Assembly: GCF_014639315.1 (NCBI RefSeq)
Contig: NZ_BMFY01000004.1
Span: 62,001-126,000, forward strand
Length of the DNA: 64,000 bases
Source: Sediminivirga luteola
Lineage (GTDB): Bacteria; Actinomycetota; Actinomycetes; Actinomycetales; Brevibacteriaceae
Direction: 5' to 3'
Below, piece after piece: positions 1-7,775 of this stretch. A program made the position numbers and the translations under genes. Numbering within the stretch: position 1 is the stretch's first letter; each line of letters opens with the position of its first letter. The notes below the pieces were generated by a model, which worked only from the letters and a program-made list of their open reading frames with translations, did no database searches and had not been told where the DNA came from.

Positions 1-142
1 CGTCAAAGTGCGCGGGGTGGCTCTCCTGAGTGGCGCCGGTGGCGCGGGCGAAGTCCCTGATGGATTCCGCCGAGACCTCGAACTCCTCCGGATGTTCGAA
101 GACCCTGCCCTCGAACTCCGCGTTGACCGGGCTGCCTGGCAT
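1..142 (-). CDS. HadA-like MaoC N-terminal dehydratase (partial)
   Basis: The gene begins at an ATG at 142-140 and runs off the left edge, so only about 47 N-terminal residues are visible. The start follows a good ribosome binding site (AGGAAAGGTG). The visible protein, MPGSPVNAEFEGRVF..., followed by an FEVSAESIRDFARATG-like segment, matches the start of the UPF0336/HadA family, the N-terminal hot-dog half of (3R)-hydroxyacyl-ACP dehydratases of fatty acid synthesis. In actinobacteria this gene often sits near murB, which may lie just outside the window. The family assignment rests on a short segment. Confidence 0.65.
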   Translation of the reverse strand, partial: MPGSPVNAEFEGRVFEHPEEFEVSAESIRDFARATGATQESHPAHFD

Positions 143-367
143 CTGTCACCTTTCCTCGGCGTGGCGGTACGTACGGCGCCTCGGCGTCCTCCCCTCGCGA
201 GGGGGCCGATTGCAGGCGCATCAATGACACGGACCTCGATTATTGCGCATCACCGGCACCGGCGCCGCATCCGCCGGTGATGGCATCGGGTTCCGCGGAT
301 GCAGGACCCCGGTTTCTCTCAGCACCCCGGCATGGCGTTCCCGCGGCTGTGATGAGAACCTTGAAGA
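143..367. promoter_or_regulatory. Divergent intergenic region with a 9-bp inverted repeat
   Basis: This 225-base gap separates the dehydratase gene (minus) from the alarmone synthetase gene (plus) and must carry both promoters. An inverted repeat CATCACCGG (248-256) / CCGGTGATG (274-282) could be an operator or a small hairpin. No further element is recognisable. Confidence 0.35.
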
Positions 368-1207
368 GTGACGGAAACCATCGACCCACCTGAACGTGAC
401 CTGCTGCCGGAGCTCGATGGCGTGCCCGCGGCCGCACATGTGCTCGAGGGTCTCGACCACGAAGCCGTGCGCGCACTGCTGGCGCACATCTCCGATCTGG
501 ACAGCGGTCCCGGTAGTTCCATCAGCCCGAGCCTGACCTCGCCGGACGCGCAGGAGCTCTTCCGGACGCTGCTGGAACTGCGGATGCTCGGCAAGTTCGG
601 CATCGACGAGATCCTCACCAAGATCAATGTGCTCCGCGAGGAGTTCGAACTCACCCGCGAGCACAGCCCGATCGAGCATGTGAACTCCCGGCTGAAATCT
701 CCCCGGAGCATTCTGGAGAAGGTCGTCCGGCGAGGCGTGACACCGAGCCGCGAGGACATCCGCCAGTACATTCACGACATCGCGGGGGTGCGGATCACCT
801 GCGCGTTCGCCACGGACGTCTACCAGCTCGCCGAGATCCTCACCGGCCAGCCGGATATCCGCGTGGTGGAGGTCAAGGACTACATCGCCGACCCGAAGCC
901 GAACGGCTACCAGAGCCTGCACCTCATCGTGGAGGTGCCGGTGTTCCTGTCGCAGCGGACCGAGCACACGCTGGTGGAAGTGCAGATCCGTACCATCGCG
1001 ATGGATTTCTGGGCCAGCCTGGAGCACAAGATCTACTACAAGTACGACCGCGAGGTGCCCCAGCACCTGCTGGACGAGCTGCGTGACGCCGCGCGGGTGG
1101 CCAGCGAGCTGGACGAGCGGATGGCGCGGTTGCGGGACGAGGTCAACGGACTGGCCCTCACCGAGGATCCGCGGGACACGGACGGCCCAGCCCCGCGCGG
1201 CACCTGA
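368..1207 (+). CDS. Small alarmone synthetase, GTP pyrophosphokinase (RelA/SpoT domain)
   Basis: This 279-residue protein makes the stringent-response alarmone (p)ppGpp by transferring pyrophosphate from ATP to GTP or GDP. The RelA/SpoT synthetase domain occupies about residues 70-230: RLKSPRSILEKVVRR, a DIAGVRITC segment, YIADPKPNGYQSLH and VEVQIRT are the family's nucleotide-binding and catalytic motifs. There is no HD hydrolase, TGS or ACT domain, so it is a stand-alone synthetase of the RelP/RelQ/RelS type rather than the long Rel. The start is a GTG. The tail after residue 245 is acidic and of low complexity. It stands alone and converges on rraA. Confidence 0.88.
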   Translation: MTETIDPPERDLLPELDGVPAAAHVLEGLDHEAVRALLAHISDLDSGPGSSISPSLTSPDAQELFRTLLELRMLGKFGIDEILTKINVLREEFELTREHSPIEHVNSRLKSPRSILEKVVRRGVTPSREDIRQYIHDIAGVRITCAFATDVYQLAEILTGQPDIRVVEVKDYIADPKPNGYQSLHLIVEVPVFLSQRTEHTLVEVQIRTIAMDFWASLEHKIYYKYDREVPQHLLDELRDAARVASELDERMARLRDEVNGLALTEDPRDTDGPAPRGT

Positions 1208-1230
1208 GCATCGGGCGCACCGCGCTCCGG

Positions 1231-1710
1231 TCAGGTGCGTTCGACGAGGATGCCGTCCTCATCGGCCCACAGGTGCGCGCCCGGTGTGATCCGCACGCCA
1301 CCGAACTCGACGGGCACGTCCACCTCGCCGATACCCTCCTTGGCGCTCTTGCGGGGGTTGGAGCCGAGCGCTTTCACCCCCAGATCGAGGCCCGCGAGCG
1401 CACGGCGGTCCCGGACCGCGCCGTTGATGACGACCCCGGCCCAGCCGTTCTGCACGGCAGAGGCGGCGATCAGATCGCCCATGAGCGCCGTCTCCAGCGA
1501 ACCGGCTCCGTCGATGATCAGGACCGCGCCGTCACCGGGAGTGGCCAGGATCTGCTTGACGAGGGCGTTGTCCTGGAAACAGCGGATGGTGCGAACCGGG
1601 CCGTCGAATGCTCGGCGCCCGCCCAGGTCGAGGAACTGCAGGGACACGGAGGCGAGCGCTTCGCCGCGCTCGTCGTACAGGTCTGCGGTCGCGATGCTGG
1701 TAGTGCTCAT
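1231..1710 (-). CDS. rraA: RraA family protein (RNase E regulator / HMG aldolase-like)
   Basis: This 159-residue protein has the full RraA fold: [10 protein letters not shown] at the start, a [12 protein letters not shown] segment, the [13 protein letters not shown] loop, and GAVRDRRAL, which carries the conserved Arg-Asp of the 4-hydroxy-4-methyl-2-oxoglutarate aldolase active site. Family members either inhibit RNase E or act as metal-dependent aldolases or oxaloacetate decarboxylases. Which role applies cannot be told here. A TAGCGT hexamer lies seven bases before the ATG, suggesting a leaderless transcript. Confidence 0.85.
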   Translation of the reverse strand: MSTTSIATADLYDERGEALASVSLQFLDLGGRRAFDGPVRTIRCFQDNALVKQILATPGDGAVLIIDGAGSLETALMGDLIAASAVQNGWAGVVINGAVRDRRALAGLDLGVKALGSNPRKSAKEGIGEVDVPVEFGGVRITPGAHLWADEDGILVERT

Positions 1711-1886
1711 AGACTTGACGCTACACCGTCATCGGCGGGCACCAACAGAGACTGGCAGGCGCCGTCCGGCACTGGCATCGGCCGGCGCCGGCGAACCTTG
1801 TGCGGAGATCTGCAGTGGCCGCCGGTGTCGTCAAGGACAGCCGGTGCCGTCGGGGACCGGCAGGCATCGGCGCTGAAAGGGAGAGC

Positions 1887-2558
1887 ATGAGCCGCACGCA
1901 TACGGCGAGGCTGGACGCCCCGGCCATCGTCGACGCGGCCCACACCCTGCTGCGCAGCTACGGGCTGGGCGATCTGTCCATGCGGCGCGTGGCGAAAGAA
2001 CTCGGCGTGCAGCCCGGGGCGCTGTACTGGCACATCGCCAGCAAACAGGACCTCATCGCCCACCTGGCCGTGCGGATCCTCGCCCCGCTGGCACAGGTCT
2101 CGGGGACTCCCGCTCAGCATCTGCGCGCGCTGCATGAGACTGTGGTCTCCGTGCGGGACGGCGCTGAGACGGTCACCGCCGCCTGGTCTTCCAGGCCCGA
2201 GCTGCTCCCCCACCACGGGCTGCTGCGCGCTCTGCGCAAGCGCGGGGAGAGCGAGACACGGGCGCAGCTGATCGCCGAGACCGGCAGCCACTATGTCCTC
2301 GGCTTCACCCAGGGGCTCCAGACCCGTCTGGCCCTGGCGGAGGCCGACCCCGCCGCCCGCGTCGACGCCGATGAGTGGCGGGCGCGGCTGAGCGAGGGGA
2401 TCGCGCTGATCACTGGCCAGGACCCCGCCGGCCGCGACCCGAGCGCTCGCGGCGCCGTCGGCACCGGACCCCTCGACCGCAGCCCCGTCAAACAGGACTC
2501 TCTCGACCAAGACCGTAGGGATCAGGCCCGCAGCGCTCAGGACCCCATCGACCCATGA
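1887..2558 (+). CDS. TetR family transcriptional regulator
   Basis: The 223-residue protein starts at an ATG preceded by GAAAGGGAGAG. The N-terminal TetR helix-turn-helix is clear (residues about 10-55, with LSMRRVAKELGVQPGALYWH). The middle has a TetR_C-like ligand-binding helical domain. The last 45 residues are a proline- and aspartate-rich low-complexity tail (QDPAGRDPSARGAVG...), unusual for the family. The stop codon overlaps an upstream ATG of the following reading frame. The SDR dehydrogenase 70 bases downstream is the likely co-transcribed partner and possibly the regulated target. Confidence 0.85.
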   Translation: MSRTHTARLDAPAIVDAAHTLLRSYGLGDLSMRRVAKELGVQPGALYWHIASKQDLIAHLAVRILAPLAQVSGTPAQHLRALHETVVSVRDGAETVTAAWSSRPELLPHHGLLRALRKRGESETRAQLIAETGSHYVLGFTQGLQTRLALAEADPAARVDADEWRARLSEGIALITGQDPAGRDPSARGAVGTGPLDRSPVKQDSLDQDRRDQARSAQDPIDP

Positions 2559-2629
2559 CCGGTGATGACGGCGCGGCTCAGCACGGCAGGGGCACGCCAC
2601 CGTTCACCGGCGAACGAAGGAGGCACACC

Positions 2630-3661
2630 ATGACCCAGCAGCCGAGCAGCGGTAGCGGGGCTGAAGCGACATCCAGTACGAGGCCCGGCACAGAGTCCCA
2701 GACCGGTGCAGCGGCCGAGACAGCGCAACCGGTCCCCGGCGTGCAGCCCGGCGAGGTGATCGGAGTCCGGCCCGGCGAGTTCGCTGGCAGGACCATGGTC
2801 TTGTCCGGGGGAAGCCGCGGCATCGGCCTGGCCATCGCCCTCGGCTGGGCACGCGGTGGTGGCAACGTCGTGTTCCTGTCCAAGACGGACGCGCCCGATC
2901 CCCGGCTTCCCGGCACGGTGCATACCGCCCAGGCGGCGATCCGCGCGGCCGGCGGGAAGGCCGTGGGCGTCGTCGGGGACCTGCGGCGGGACGATGACGT
3001 CGAGCGGCTGGTGGACACCGCCGTGCGTGAGTTCGGTGGCATCGAGGTGTGCGTGAACAACGCCAGCGTGCTGAATCTGGCCGGCACCGCGGACCTGAGC
3101 CTCAAGCGCTACGACCTGATGCAGGACGTCAATGCCCGGGGCACTTTCGCGCTGACCAAGGCGTGCCTGCCGGCGCTCACCGAATCGGGACGCGGCCACG
3201 TCATCACGCTGTCCCCGCCGCTGAACCTCGATCCGCGGTGGCTGGCGCCGCACACGGCCTACGCCCTGGCCAAGTACGGGATGACGCTGCTCACACTCGG
3301 TTTCGCGCAGGACTTCCGGGACCGCGGCATCGCGGCGGACTGCCTGTGGCCGGCCACCACCATCAAGACCGCGGCCGTGGGGAACCTGCTCGGCGGGGAG
3401 GAGCTGATGCGGGCTTCCCGTGACCCCGCCATTGTCGCCGATGCAGTCCTGACCCTGCTGCGTTCAGGGTCCGACGCCGGCCCGGGTAGCGGCCGCGACG
3501 GCAGCCCTGGCGCGGACACGGCTGGGAACGAGGCCACGGTCGAGGCGAGCGGTACCGGGCGGACGCTGCTGGATGAGGACGTGCTGGCCGAGGCGGGCAT
3601 CGACGATCTGACGCCCTACGGAGGTGAAGGCCCCTTCCAGCGGGACTTCTTCCTGGACTGA
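2630..3661 (+). CDS. SDR family oxidoreductase (HSDL2-like)
   Basis: The start at 2630 is chosen because it follows a strong GAAGGAGG site. An earlier in-frame ATG at 2555 overlaps the tetR stop but lacks such a site. The 343-residue protein has a low-complexity N-terminus, then a Rossmann fold with GGSRGIGLAIA (NADP loop), NNAS, and the catalytic YALAKYG (Tyr-x3-Lys). The layout and the DFRDRGIAADCLWPATTI segment resemble HSDL2-type hydroxysteroid-dehydrogenase-like proteins. An inserted Gly/Ser/Asp-rich stretch near residues 270-300 is atypical. The substrate is unknown. It is probably controlled by the TetR protein upstream. Confidence 0.82.
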   Translation: MTQQPSSGSGAEATSSTRPGTESQTGAAAETAQPVPGVQPGEVIGVRPGEFAGRTMVLSGGSRGIGLAIALGWARGGGNVVFLSKTDAPDPRLPGTVHTAQAAIRAAGGKAVGVVGDLRRDDDVERLVDTAVREFGGIEVCVNNASVLNLAGTADLSLKRYDLMQDVNARGTFALTKACLPALTESGRGHVITLSPPLNLDPRWLAPHTAYALAKYGMTLLTLGFAQDFRDRGIAADCLWPATTIKTAAVGNLLGGEELMRASRDPAIVADAVLTLLRSGSDAGPGSGRDGSPGADTAGNEATVEASGTGRTLLDEDVLAEAGIDDLTPYGGEGPFQRDFFLD

Positions 3662-3678
3662 ACCGCTGCCCGGAGCGT

Positions 3679-4857
3679 TCAGGACCAGGCGACGACGACG
3701 CGTGCCGCCTGCGCGGGCACGGCAAGGTCGATTCCGGTGATCTCACGAAAACGCCGCAACCGGTTCACGATCGTGTTGCGATGGCAGTACAGCGCCGTTG
3801 CCGTCGCGCTCACGCTGCCATTGCCCAGGAAGCAGGCGACCGTCTCCCGGAGCCGTTCGACCTCATCGGGCCGCAGCCCCGCCAGCCGGTCATCCAGCAG
3901 GGCACCCAGCTCCACTCCAGTCGCGTCCATACGCATGCGGGCCAGGCGAGGCCAGTCCCCGTCCACCGTGGCCGGCCCCTTCCCGCGGGCCGCGGCGAGC
4001 TCAGCGAGGCCAGAAGCGATCCGGGCGGCAGCGGCAAGGCCGGCCAGCCCTTCGTCCGTGCGTGCCACACCGCAGGAGACCGCGTCCAGCCGCGCCATAG
4101 GGTCCACCCCGACCGCCGGTACTGACGTGACGCTCCCGGGATCAGGCCAGAACAGATACGTGCGATTCTCCGCGTCATGCAGGAACACGCGGTGCTCCAC
4201 CCCGGTCACATTGGCTACGGCCCGGAGACCGGCGACCTCACGTCCAGTCGCCGCCGCGACGACGTACGGCGCATCAGCCGGTACGTCGAATGCCGTCGCG
4301 AACCGCTCCCGGGTCTCCCCCAGCCGTCCCTGAGCGCCGAACAACGCGGCGATGAACTCCTGCCGTACCCCGGCCTGCTCCTGAGCCATGGCGATCCGCG
4401 TCTCCACGTAGCTGGACCGGGTGGCCTCGGCATAGTCGTCCACCACCCGCCAGACCTCTTCGGCGCGGGCAGCCAGCAGCGTGGCGTCCTCGGGCCGGGA
4501 GACTCGCAGCAGCGTCGACCAGATCACCGGGAAATCCAGCCTGACCGCGGACATCAGGGAATCCGCCGCCAGTCCCTGCCGGGCGCGGCGGGTTCCCAGA
4601 TCGTGCCCGAAACGCAGCATCCCCGGGTAGTGCTGCGGGCCAGACAGCGCGTCGATGATGAGGCCGATGGAGTCGCCCGCCGTCTGGCGCAGATCCTGGA
4701 GGCTCACCGCCTGATCGGCATAACCGGGGATCTGCTGCACCCGCTCGACGAACTCCTCGCACATCTCCGGCAGGACGGCTTTCAACGCGGTGACAAGCTC
4801 AATCCAGCGCAGATGGCGGTACCGCCCTGAACCGCCGGAATGACCGGGAATGTGCAT
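3679..4857 (-). CDS. PucR family transcriptional regulator
   Basis: This 392-residue regulator ends in the PucR/CdaR helix-turn-helix (ETVACFLGNGSVSATATAL, then YCHRNTIVNRLRRFREITG), preceded by a GGDEF-like middle domain. PucR regulators commonly activate purine, ureide or aromatic catabolism. It is transcribed divergently from the M20 ureido-hydrolase at 5022, its probable target. The ATG at 4857 was chosen over an upstream in-frame start at 4917 because TATACT lies exactly six bases before it, the spacing of a leaderless actinobacterial mRNA. Confidence 0.85.
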   Translation of the reverse strand: MHIPGHSGGSGRYRHLRWIELVTALKAVLPEMCEEFVERVQQIPGYADQAVSLQDLRQTAGDSIGLIIDALSGPQHYPGMLRFGHDLGTRRARQGLAADSLMSAVRLDFPVIWSTLLRVSRPEDATLLAARAEEVWRVVDDYAEATRSSYVETRIAMAQEQAGVRQEFIAALFGAQGRLGETRERFATAFDVPADAPYVVAAATGREVAGLRAVANVTGVEHRVFLHDAENRTYLFWPDPGSVTSVPAVGVDPMARLDAVSCGVARTDEGLAGLAAAARIASGLAELAAARGKGPATVDGDWPRLARMRMDATGVELGALLDDRLAGLRPDEVERLRETVACFLGNGSVSATATALYCHRNTIVNRLRRFREITGIDLAVPAQAARVVVAWS

Positions 4858-5021
4858 CCGCACAGTATAGCGAGCACGATGCGCTACCCCTGGCCATCGG
4901 CGCAGACCACCCGCCAATGCAACGATGATGAGGAGAACATCCGCGCCGGCCGCCGTGCATACCCTTGCAGGTCAGGTACAGCGGTCAGCGGCATCCGCAT
5001 CTACGGTCTGAGGAGAGACGC
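4858..5021. promoter_or_regulatory. Divergent promoter region, pucR / M20 hydrolase
   Basis: The 164-base gap carries TATACT (about 4864-4869, minus strand) six bases from the regulator start and an AGGAGAG ribosome binding site at 5011-5017 for the hydrolase. PucR-family activators usually bind such shared intergenic regions. No clear operator repeat was found by eye. Confidence 0.5.
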
Positions 5022-6320
5022 ATGACGACCCAGAACCCTACTCCGCTTCCCGAGCCGGACCCGAGCGCGTTCACCGGGGACGACGCCCGGTTCATCGCCG
5101 ATTTCGCGACCCTGTGCACCTTCGGCGCCACGCCCGGCGGCGGGGTGGAGCGGCAGGCCGGCTCGGCAGCGGACGGCGAGCAGCGGCACTGGTTCGCGGG
5201 TCTACTGCGCGACGCCGGGTTCGAGGTGGTGTTCGACCGGATCGGGAACCAGTTCGGCCTGCTGGAACTGGTGCCCGGCGCCCCCTATGTGGTGGTCGGC
5301 TCCCATATGGATTCCCAGCCGACGGCGGGGCGCTACGACGGAGCTTACGGGGTGCTGGCGGCCGCGCACGCGGCGTTCCGGCTCGCCGAAGTGTACCGTT
5401 CGGACGCGGCAGCCGGCCGGCAACCGAAGTACAACATCGCGGTGGTCAACTGGTTCAACGAGGAGGGCTCGCGGTTCCAGCCGTCCATGATGGGCAGCTC
5501 CGTCTACACCGGGAAGCTGGACCTGGAGACAGCGCTGGCCACTACGGACGCCCAGGGGGTGAGCGTGCGTGAAGCACTGGAGAGCGTCGGCTGCCTGGGC
5601 GAGGGCGATGGGCCGCGGGCGGCGTTCGCGGCGGAGATCCACATCGAGCAGGGCCGCAGCATGGAACGCGACGGCATCACCATCGGCGTGGTGGATTCCA
5701 ACTGGGCCGCCAACAAGTACGAGTTCATCGTGCACGGCGAGCAATCCCACACCGGCTCGACGATCATCGAGGACCGCAAGGACGCGCTGCTGGGGGCGTC
5801 GATGCTGGTGCTCACCGCCCGGGAGATCGCCGACCGCTTTCCCGGTGCGCTGCACACCTCCGTGGGGCACCTGAACGTGTACCCGAACTCTCCCGTGGTG
5901 GTCGCCTCCCGGGTGAATCTGCTGCTGGATCTGCGCTCGGCGGACGAGGAGATCCTGGCCGAGGCCGATGCGCTGCTGCACCAGCGGGTGAGCGAGATCG
6001 AGCAGGCCGCGAAGGTGCGGATCGAGCGGCGGACGGGGCATTCCTGGCCGGTGACGCCGTATCAGATCGAGGGCGTGGAGCTGGCGGAGAAGGCTGCGGC
6101 GGACCTGGGACTCAGCCACGGACGGGTGAAGACGCTCGCCGGGCACGATTCGACGAACATGAAGGACCTGGTGCCGACGGTCATGCTGTTCGTGCCCTCT
6201 GCCGAGGGCATCTCCCACAACGAGCACGAGTACACCCGCGACGAGGACCTCGTGGCGGGGCTGCACATGCTCACCGAGGTGCTTGGCAAGCTCGTGGAAG
6301 GCGCGCTGGACGAGAGCTGA
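5022..6320 (+). CDS. M20 family Zn hydrolase (allantoate / N-carbamoyl amino acid amidohydrolase type)
   Basis: The 432-residue enzyme carries the M20/AmaB metal-site motifs in order: VVVGSHMDSQPTAGRYDGAYG (His and Asp ligands), WFNEEGSRFQPSMMGS (catalytic Glu and Glu ligand), HIEQG, and AGHDSTNMK near the C-terminus. This pattern separates the allantoate amidohydrolase, ureidoglycolate hydrolase and N-carbamoyl-L-amino-acid hydrolase group from ordinary M20 peptidases. It would release ammonia and CO2 from carbamoylated substrates in the cytoplasm. The neighbouring PucR regulator supports a role in ureide or pyrimidine nitrogen scavenging. The exact substrate cannot be fixed from sequence. 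Confidence 0.85.
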   Translation: MTTQNPTPLPEPDPSAFTGDDARFIADFATLCTFGATPGGGVERQAGSAADGEQRHWFAGLLRDAGFEVVFDRIGNQFGLLELVPGAPYVVVGSHMDSQPTAGRYDGAYGVLAAAHAAFRLAEVYRSDAAAGRQPKYNIAVVNWFNEEGSRFQPSMMGSSVYTGKLDLETALATTDAQGVSVREALESVGCLGEGDGPRAAFAAEIHIEQGRSMERDGITIGVVDSNWAANKYEFIVHGEQSHTGSTIIEDRKDALLGASMLVLTAREIADRFPGALHTSVGHLNVYPNSPVVVASRVNLLLDLRSADEEILAEADALLHQRVSEIEQAAKVRIERRTGHSWPVTPYQIEGVELAEKAAADLGLSHGRVKTLAGHDSTNMKDLVPTVMLFVPSAEGISHNEHEYTRDEDLVAGLHMLTEVLGKLVEGALDES

Positions 6321-6471
6321 CCGGCGGCCGGTCGCGGGAGCCGGCACATCTCTGCTCTCGGCTGGGACCCATGCGCGAGGTCAGGTAGCCTCCGGCCCTG
6401 GCGTCCCTGGTCAAAAGTTCGTGCGCACGTGCCGGCAGCGGAAGCACCCTGTCCACCTCCGGACCACCAGT

Positions 6472-6490
6472 GGTACAGTTTTCTGTACAG
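6472..6490. promoter_or_regulatory. YefM-type operator with paired TGTACA-like cores
   Basis: Just upstream of yefM is GTACAG-TTTT-CTGTAC (6473-6488), a perfect 6-bp inverted repeat. It contains the cores GGTACA (6472-6477) and TGTACA (6484-6489), whose centres are 12 bp apart. The E. coli yefM-yoeB operator is built from a long and a short palindrome with TGTACA cores at the same spacing, so autoregulation by YefM-YoeB is likely here. Confidence 0.75.
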
Positions 6491-6521
6491 ACAGGGTGCC
6501 AGTCGCGTAAGGAGGCAAGTC

Positions 6522-6779
6522 ATGAGGACGATGAGCTACACGGAATCGCGCGCCCGGTACGCAGAGGTGCTGGATTCCGTGACGGAGAACCGCGAAGAAG
6601 TAGTGATCACCCGGGCGGGACATGAGCCAGTCGTCATCATGTCCCTGGACGATTACGAGTCTCTGCGCGAAACCGCGTATCTGATGCGCTCGCCCGCGAA
6701 CGCACGCCGCTTGCTCGACGCTATGGAGCGGCTCGAAAACGGTGCGGGTGAGGAACACGAGTTGCTCGACGCCGACTGA
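6522..6779 (+). CDS. yefM: YefM antitoxin (Phd/YefM family)
   Basis: The 85-residue antitoxin starts at an ATG after a strong AAGGAGG site. The Phd/YefM fold is clear: SYTESRARYAEVLDSV, ITRAGHEPVVIMSLDDYESL, then the toxin-binding C-terminus beginning LMRSPANARRLLDAMERLE. It binds and neutralises YoeB and with it represses the operon through the TGTACA-type operator. The toxin gene starts two bases after its stop codon, so the pair is translationally coupled. A close paralogue at 9261 has lost its toxin. Confidence 0.95.
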   Translation: MRTMSYTESRARYAEVLDSVTENREEVVITRAGHEPVVIMSLDDYESLRETAYLMRSPANARRLLDAMERLENGAGEEHELLDAD

Positions 6780-6780
6780 T

Positions 6781-7041
6781 ATGCGGCTCGTGTGGGACAA
6801 GAATGCCTGGGACGATTATCTGTGGTGGCAGACACAAGATCGTAAGGTACTCCGGCGCATCAACACGCTGATCGCGGACATCATGCGCAATGGCAACAGG
6901 GGCATCGGCAAGCCCGAGCCACTCAAGCACGACTTCGCCGGGTACTGGTCTCGGCGCATCACCGATGAGCACCGGCTGGTCTACAAGGCGGCCGCCGGAG
7001 AGGTGCGCATCGCCGCCTGCCGTTACCACTACGGCCGCTGA
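6781..7041 (+). CDS. yoeB: YoeB toxin (RelE superfamily mRNA interferase)
   Basis: The 86-residue toxin is a ribosome-dependent mRNA endonuclease. It starts MRLVWDKNAWDDYLWW, typical of YoeB, and keeps every catalytic residue at canonical numbering: Glu46, Arg65, His83 and Tyr84 in the terminal RYHYGR. It is therefore expected to be active and dependent on YefM upstream for control. No frameshift or truncation is seen. Confidence 0.95.
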   Translation: MRLVWDKNAWDDYLWWQTQDRKVLRRINTLIADIMRNGNRGIGKPEPLKHDFAGYWSRRITDEHRLVYKAAAGEVRIAACRYHYGR

Positions 7042-7106
7042 ACGCTGTTGGCAGGCCTCTTCGAGATGCCCGGCACGCTTGCGGAAGCCTCGCGGGAGGC
7101 TTGAAC

Positions 7107-7175
7107 TCAGCAGTCGGGGACATCGGGGGTCTGCACCGGAAGCCGGCACCGGACGGTGAGTTCTCCGGCGACGAA
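7107..7175 (-). pseudogene. Remnant of the 3' end of nagZ
   Basis: Directly downstream of yoeB the minus strand encodes VAGELTVRCRLPVQTPDVPDC followed by a stop. This closely matches the C-terminus of the intact nagZ at 9536-11194 (VAGELTARGRLPAQIPGADD, then APDC and a stop). The flanking DNA TCGCGGGAGGCTTGA is shared too. Nothing recognisable as nagZ lies further upstream of this fragment, so it is a leftover of a duplication. Confidence 0.85.
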
Positions 7176-7301
7176 GGGCGAAGGCAAGGCCGCACACGAC
7201 GCTACCGCAGACACATCAGGGGCCGACCTCGTCAACGCACCTGGTCCCCGGCCGGGGAACTCCCGCCGGGGACCAGGTGGATCGACGTTCACGTCTCGTC
7301 G
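7176..7301. other. Intergenic, no gene seen
   Basis: The stretch between the nagZ remnant and the membrane-protein stop shows no supportable gene. It contains a repeated GGGGACCAGGTG-like motif in opposite orientations (around 7240 and 7265) that could fold into a hairpin and serve as a terminator. Confidence 0.3.
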
Positions 7302-7775
7302 CTAACGACGCGCAGGCCGAGGTCCGCTGTACACGCGGCTCGCGACCAGGAGAATCAAGGGCGCGAGCGGAACTGCGATCAGGTGTCCAGGCACGAGGAG
7401 CAACAAGACCACGTAGCTCAGCGGGATCACGGGTGAAAAGACCGCGAAGACCACGGGGTAGAGACAGAGCCACAACGTCACCCCAACGGCCTGGCGCGCG
7501 AAGGGACGGCGCGCGAACGGCCATAGCCTACGCGCGAGCGCGTCAATCAGCGGAGCACCCAGTGCGGCGACGACTGAAGTCAGAAGGACGAACGGGACAT
7601 CGCCTTCGGCGAAGAACGGTCGCGTCGTGTGGAAGAGCCTGGCTATCACTGCCCCCGCCATCGCGACCACACCCGAGACGATGAGAATCATCCACCACGG
7701 GAGCGGGTCAGCCGACGCCGGCTTGTCGCCCACAGGGCTGCGATCAGTTTCCGGCAGTTCCGCGAAGCCACTCAT
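7302..7775 (-). CDS. Small integral membrane protein, unknown function
   Basis: The 157-residue protein has about four hydrophobic segments (WWMILIVSGVVAMAGAVIA, VPFVLLTSVVAALGAPLI, AVGVTLWLCLYPVVFAVF, VVLLLLVPGHLIAVPLAPLI). The ATG at 7775 lies inside the end of the upstream secreted-protein gene, which stops at 7744, so the two overlap by 32 bases in different frames and are probably coupled. An in-frame GTG at 7781 is an alternative start. No family is recognised. Its tight link to the secreted protein suggests a joint role, such as an immunity or anchoring partner, but that is inference. Confidence 0.65.
   Translation of the reverse strand: MSGFAELPETDRSPVGDKPASADPLPWWMILIVSGVVAMAGAVIARLFHTTRPFFAEGDVPFVLLTSVVAALGAPLIDALARRLWPFARRPFARQAVGVTLWLCLYPVVFAVFSPVIPLSYVVLLLLVPGHLIAVPLAPLILLVASRVYSGPRPARR

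Noticed and set aside
2555-2629. Start of the SDR gene at the ATG overlapping the tetR stop
   Set aside because: It would add 25 residues without homology, while the ATG at 2630 has a strong GAAGGAGG site. Coupled translation remains possible.
7277-7684. Plus-strand frame of 135 codons opposite the small membrane protein
   Set aside because: Arg-rich shadow. The minus strand shows clear hydrophobic helices.
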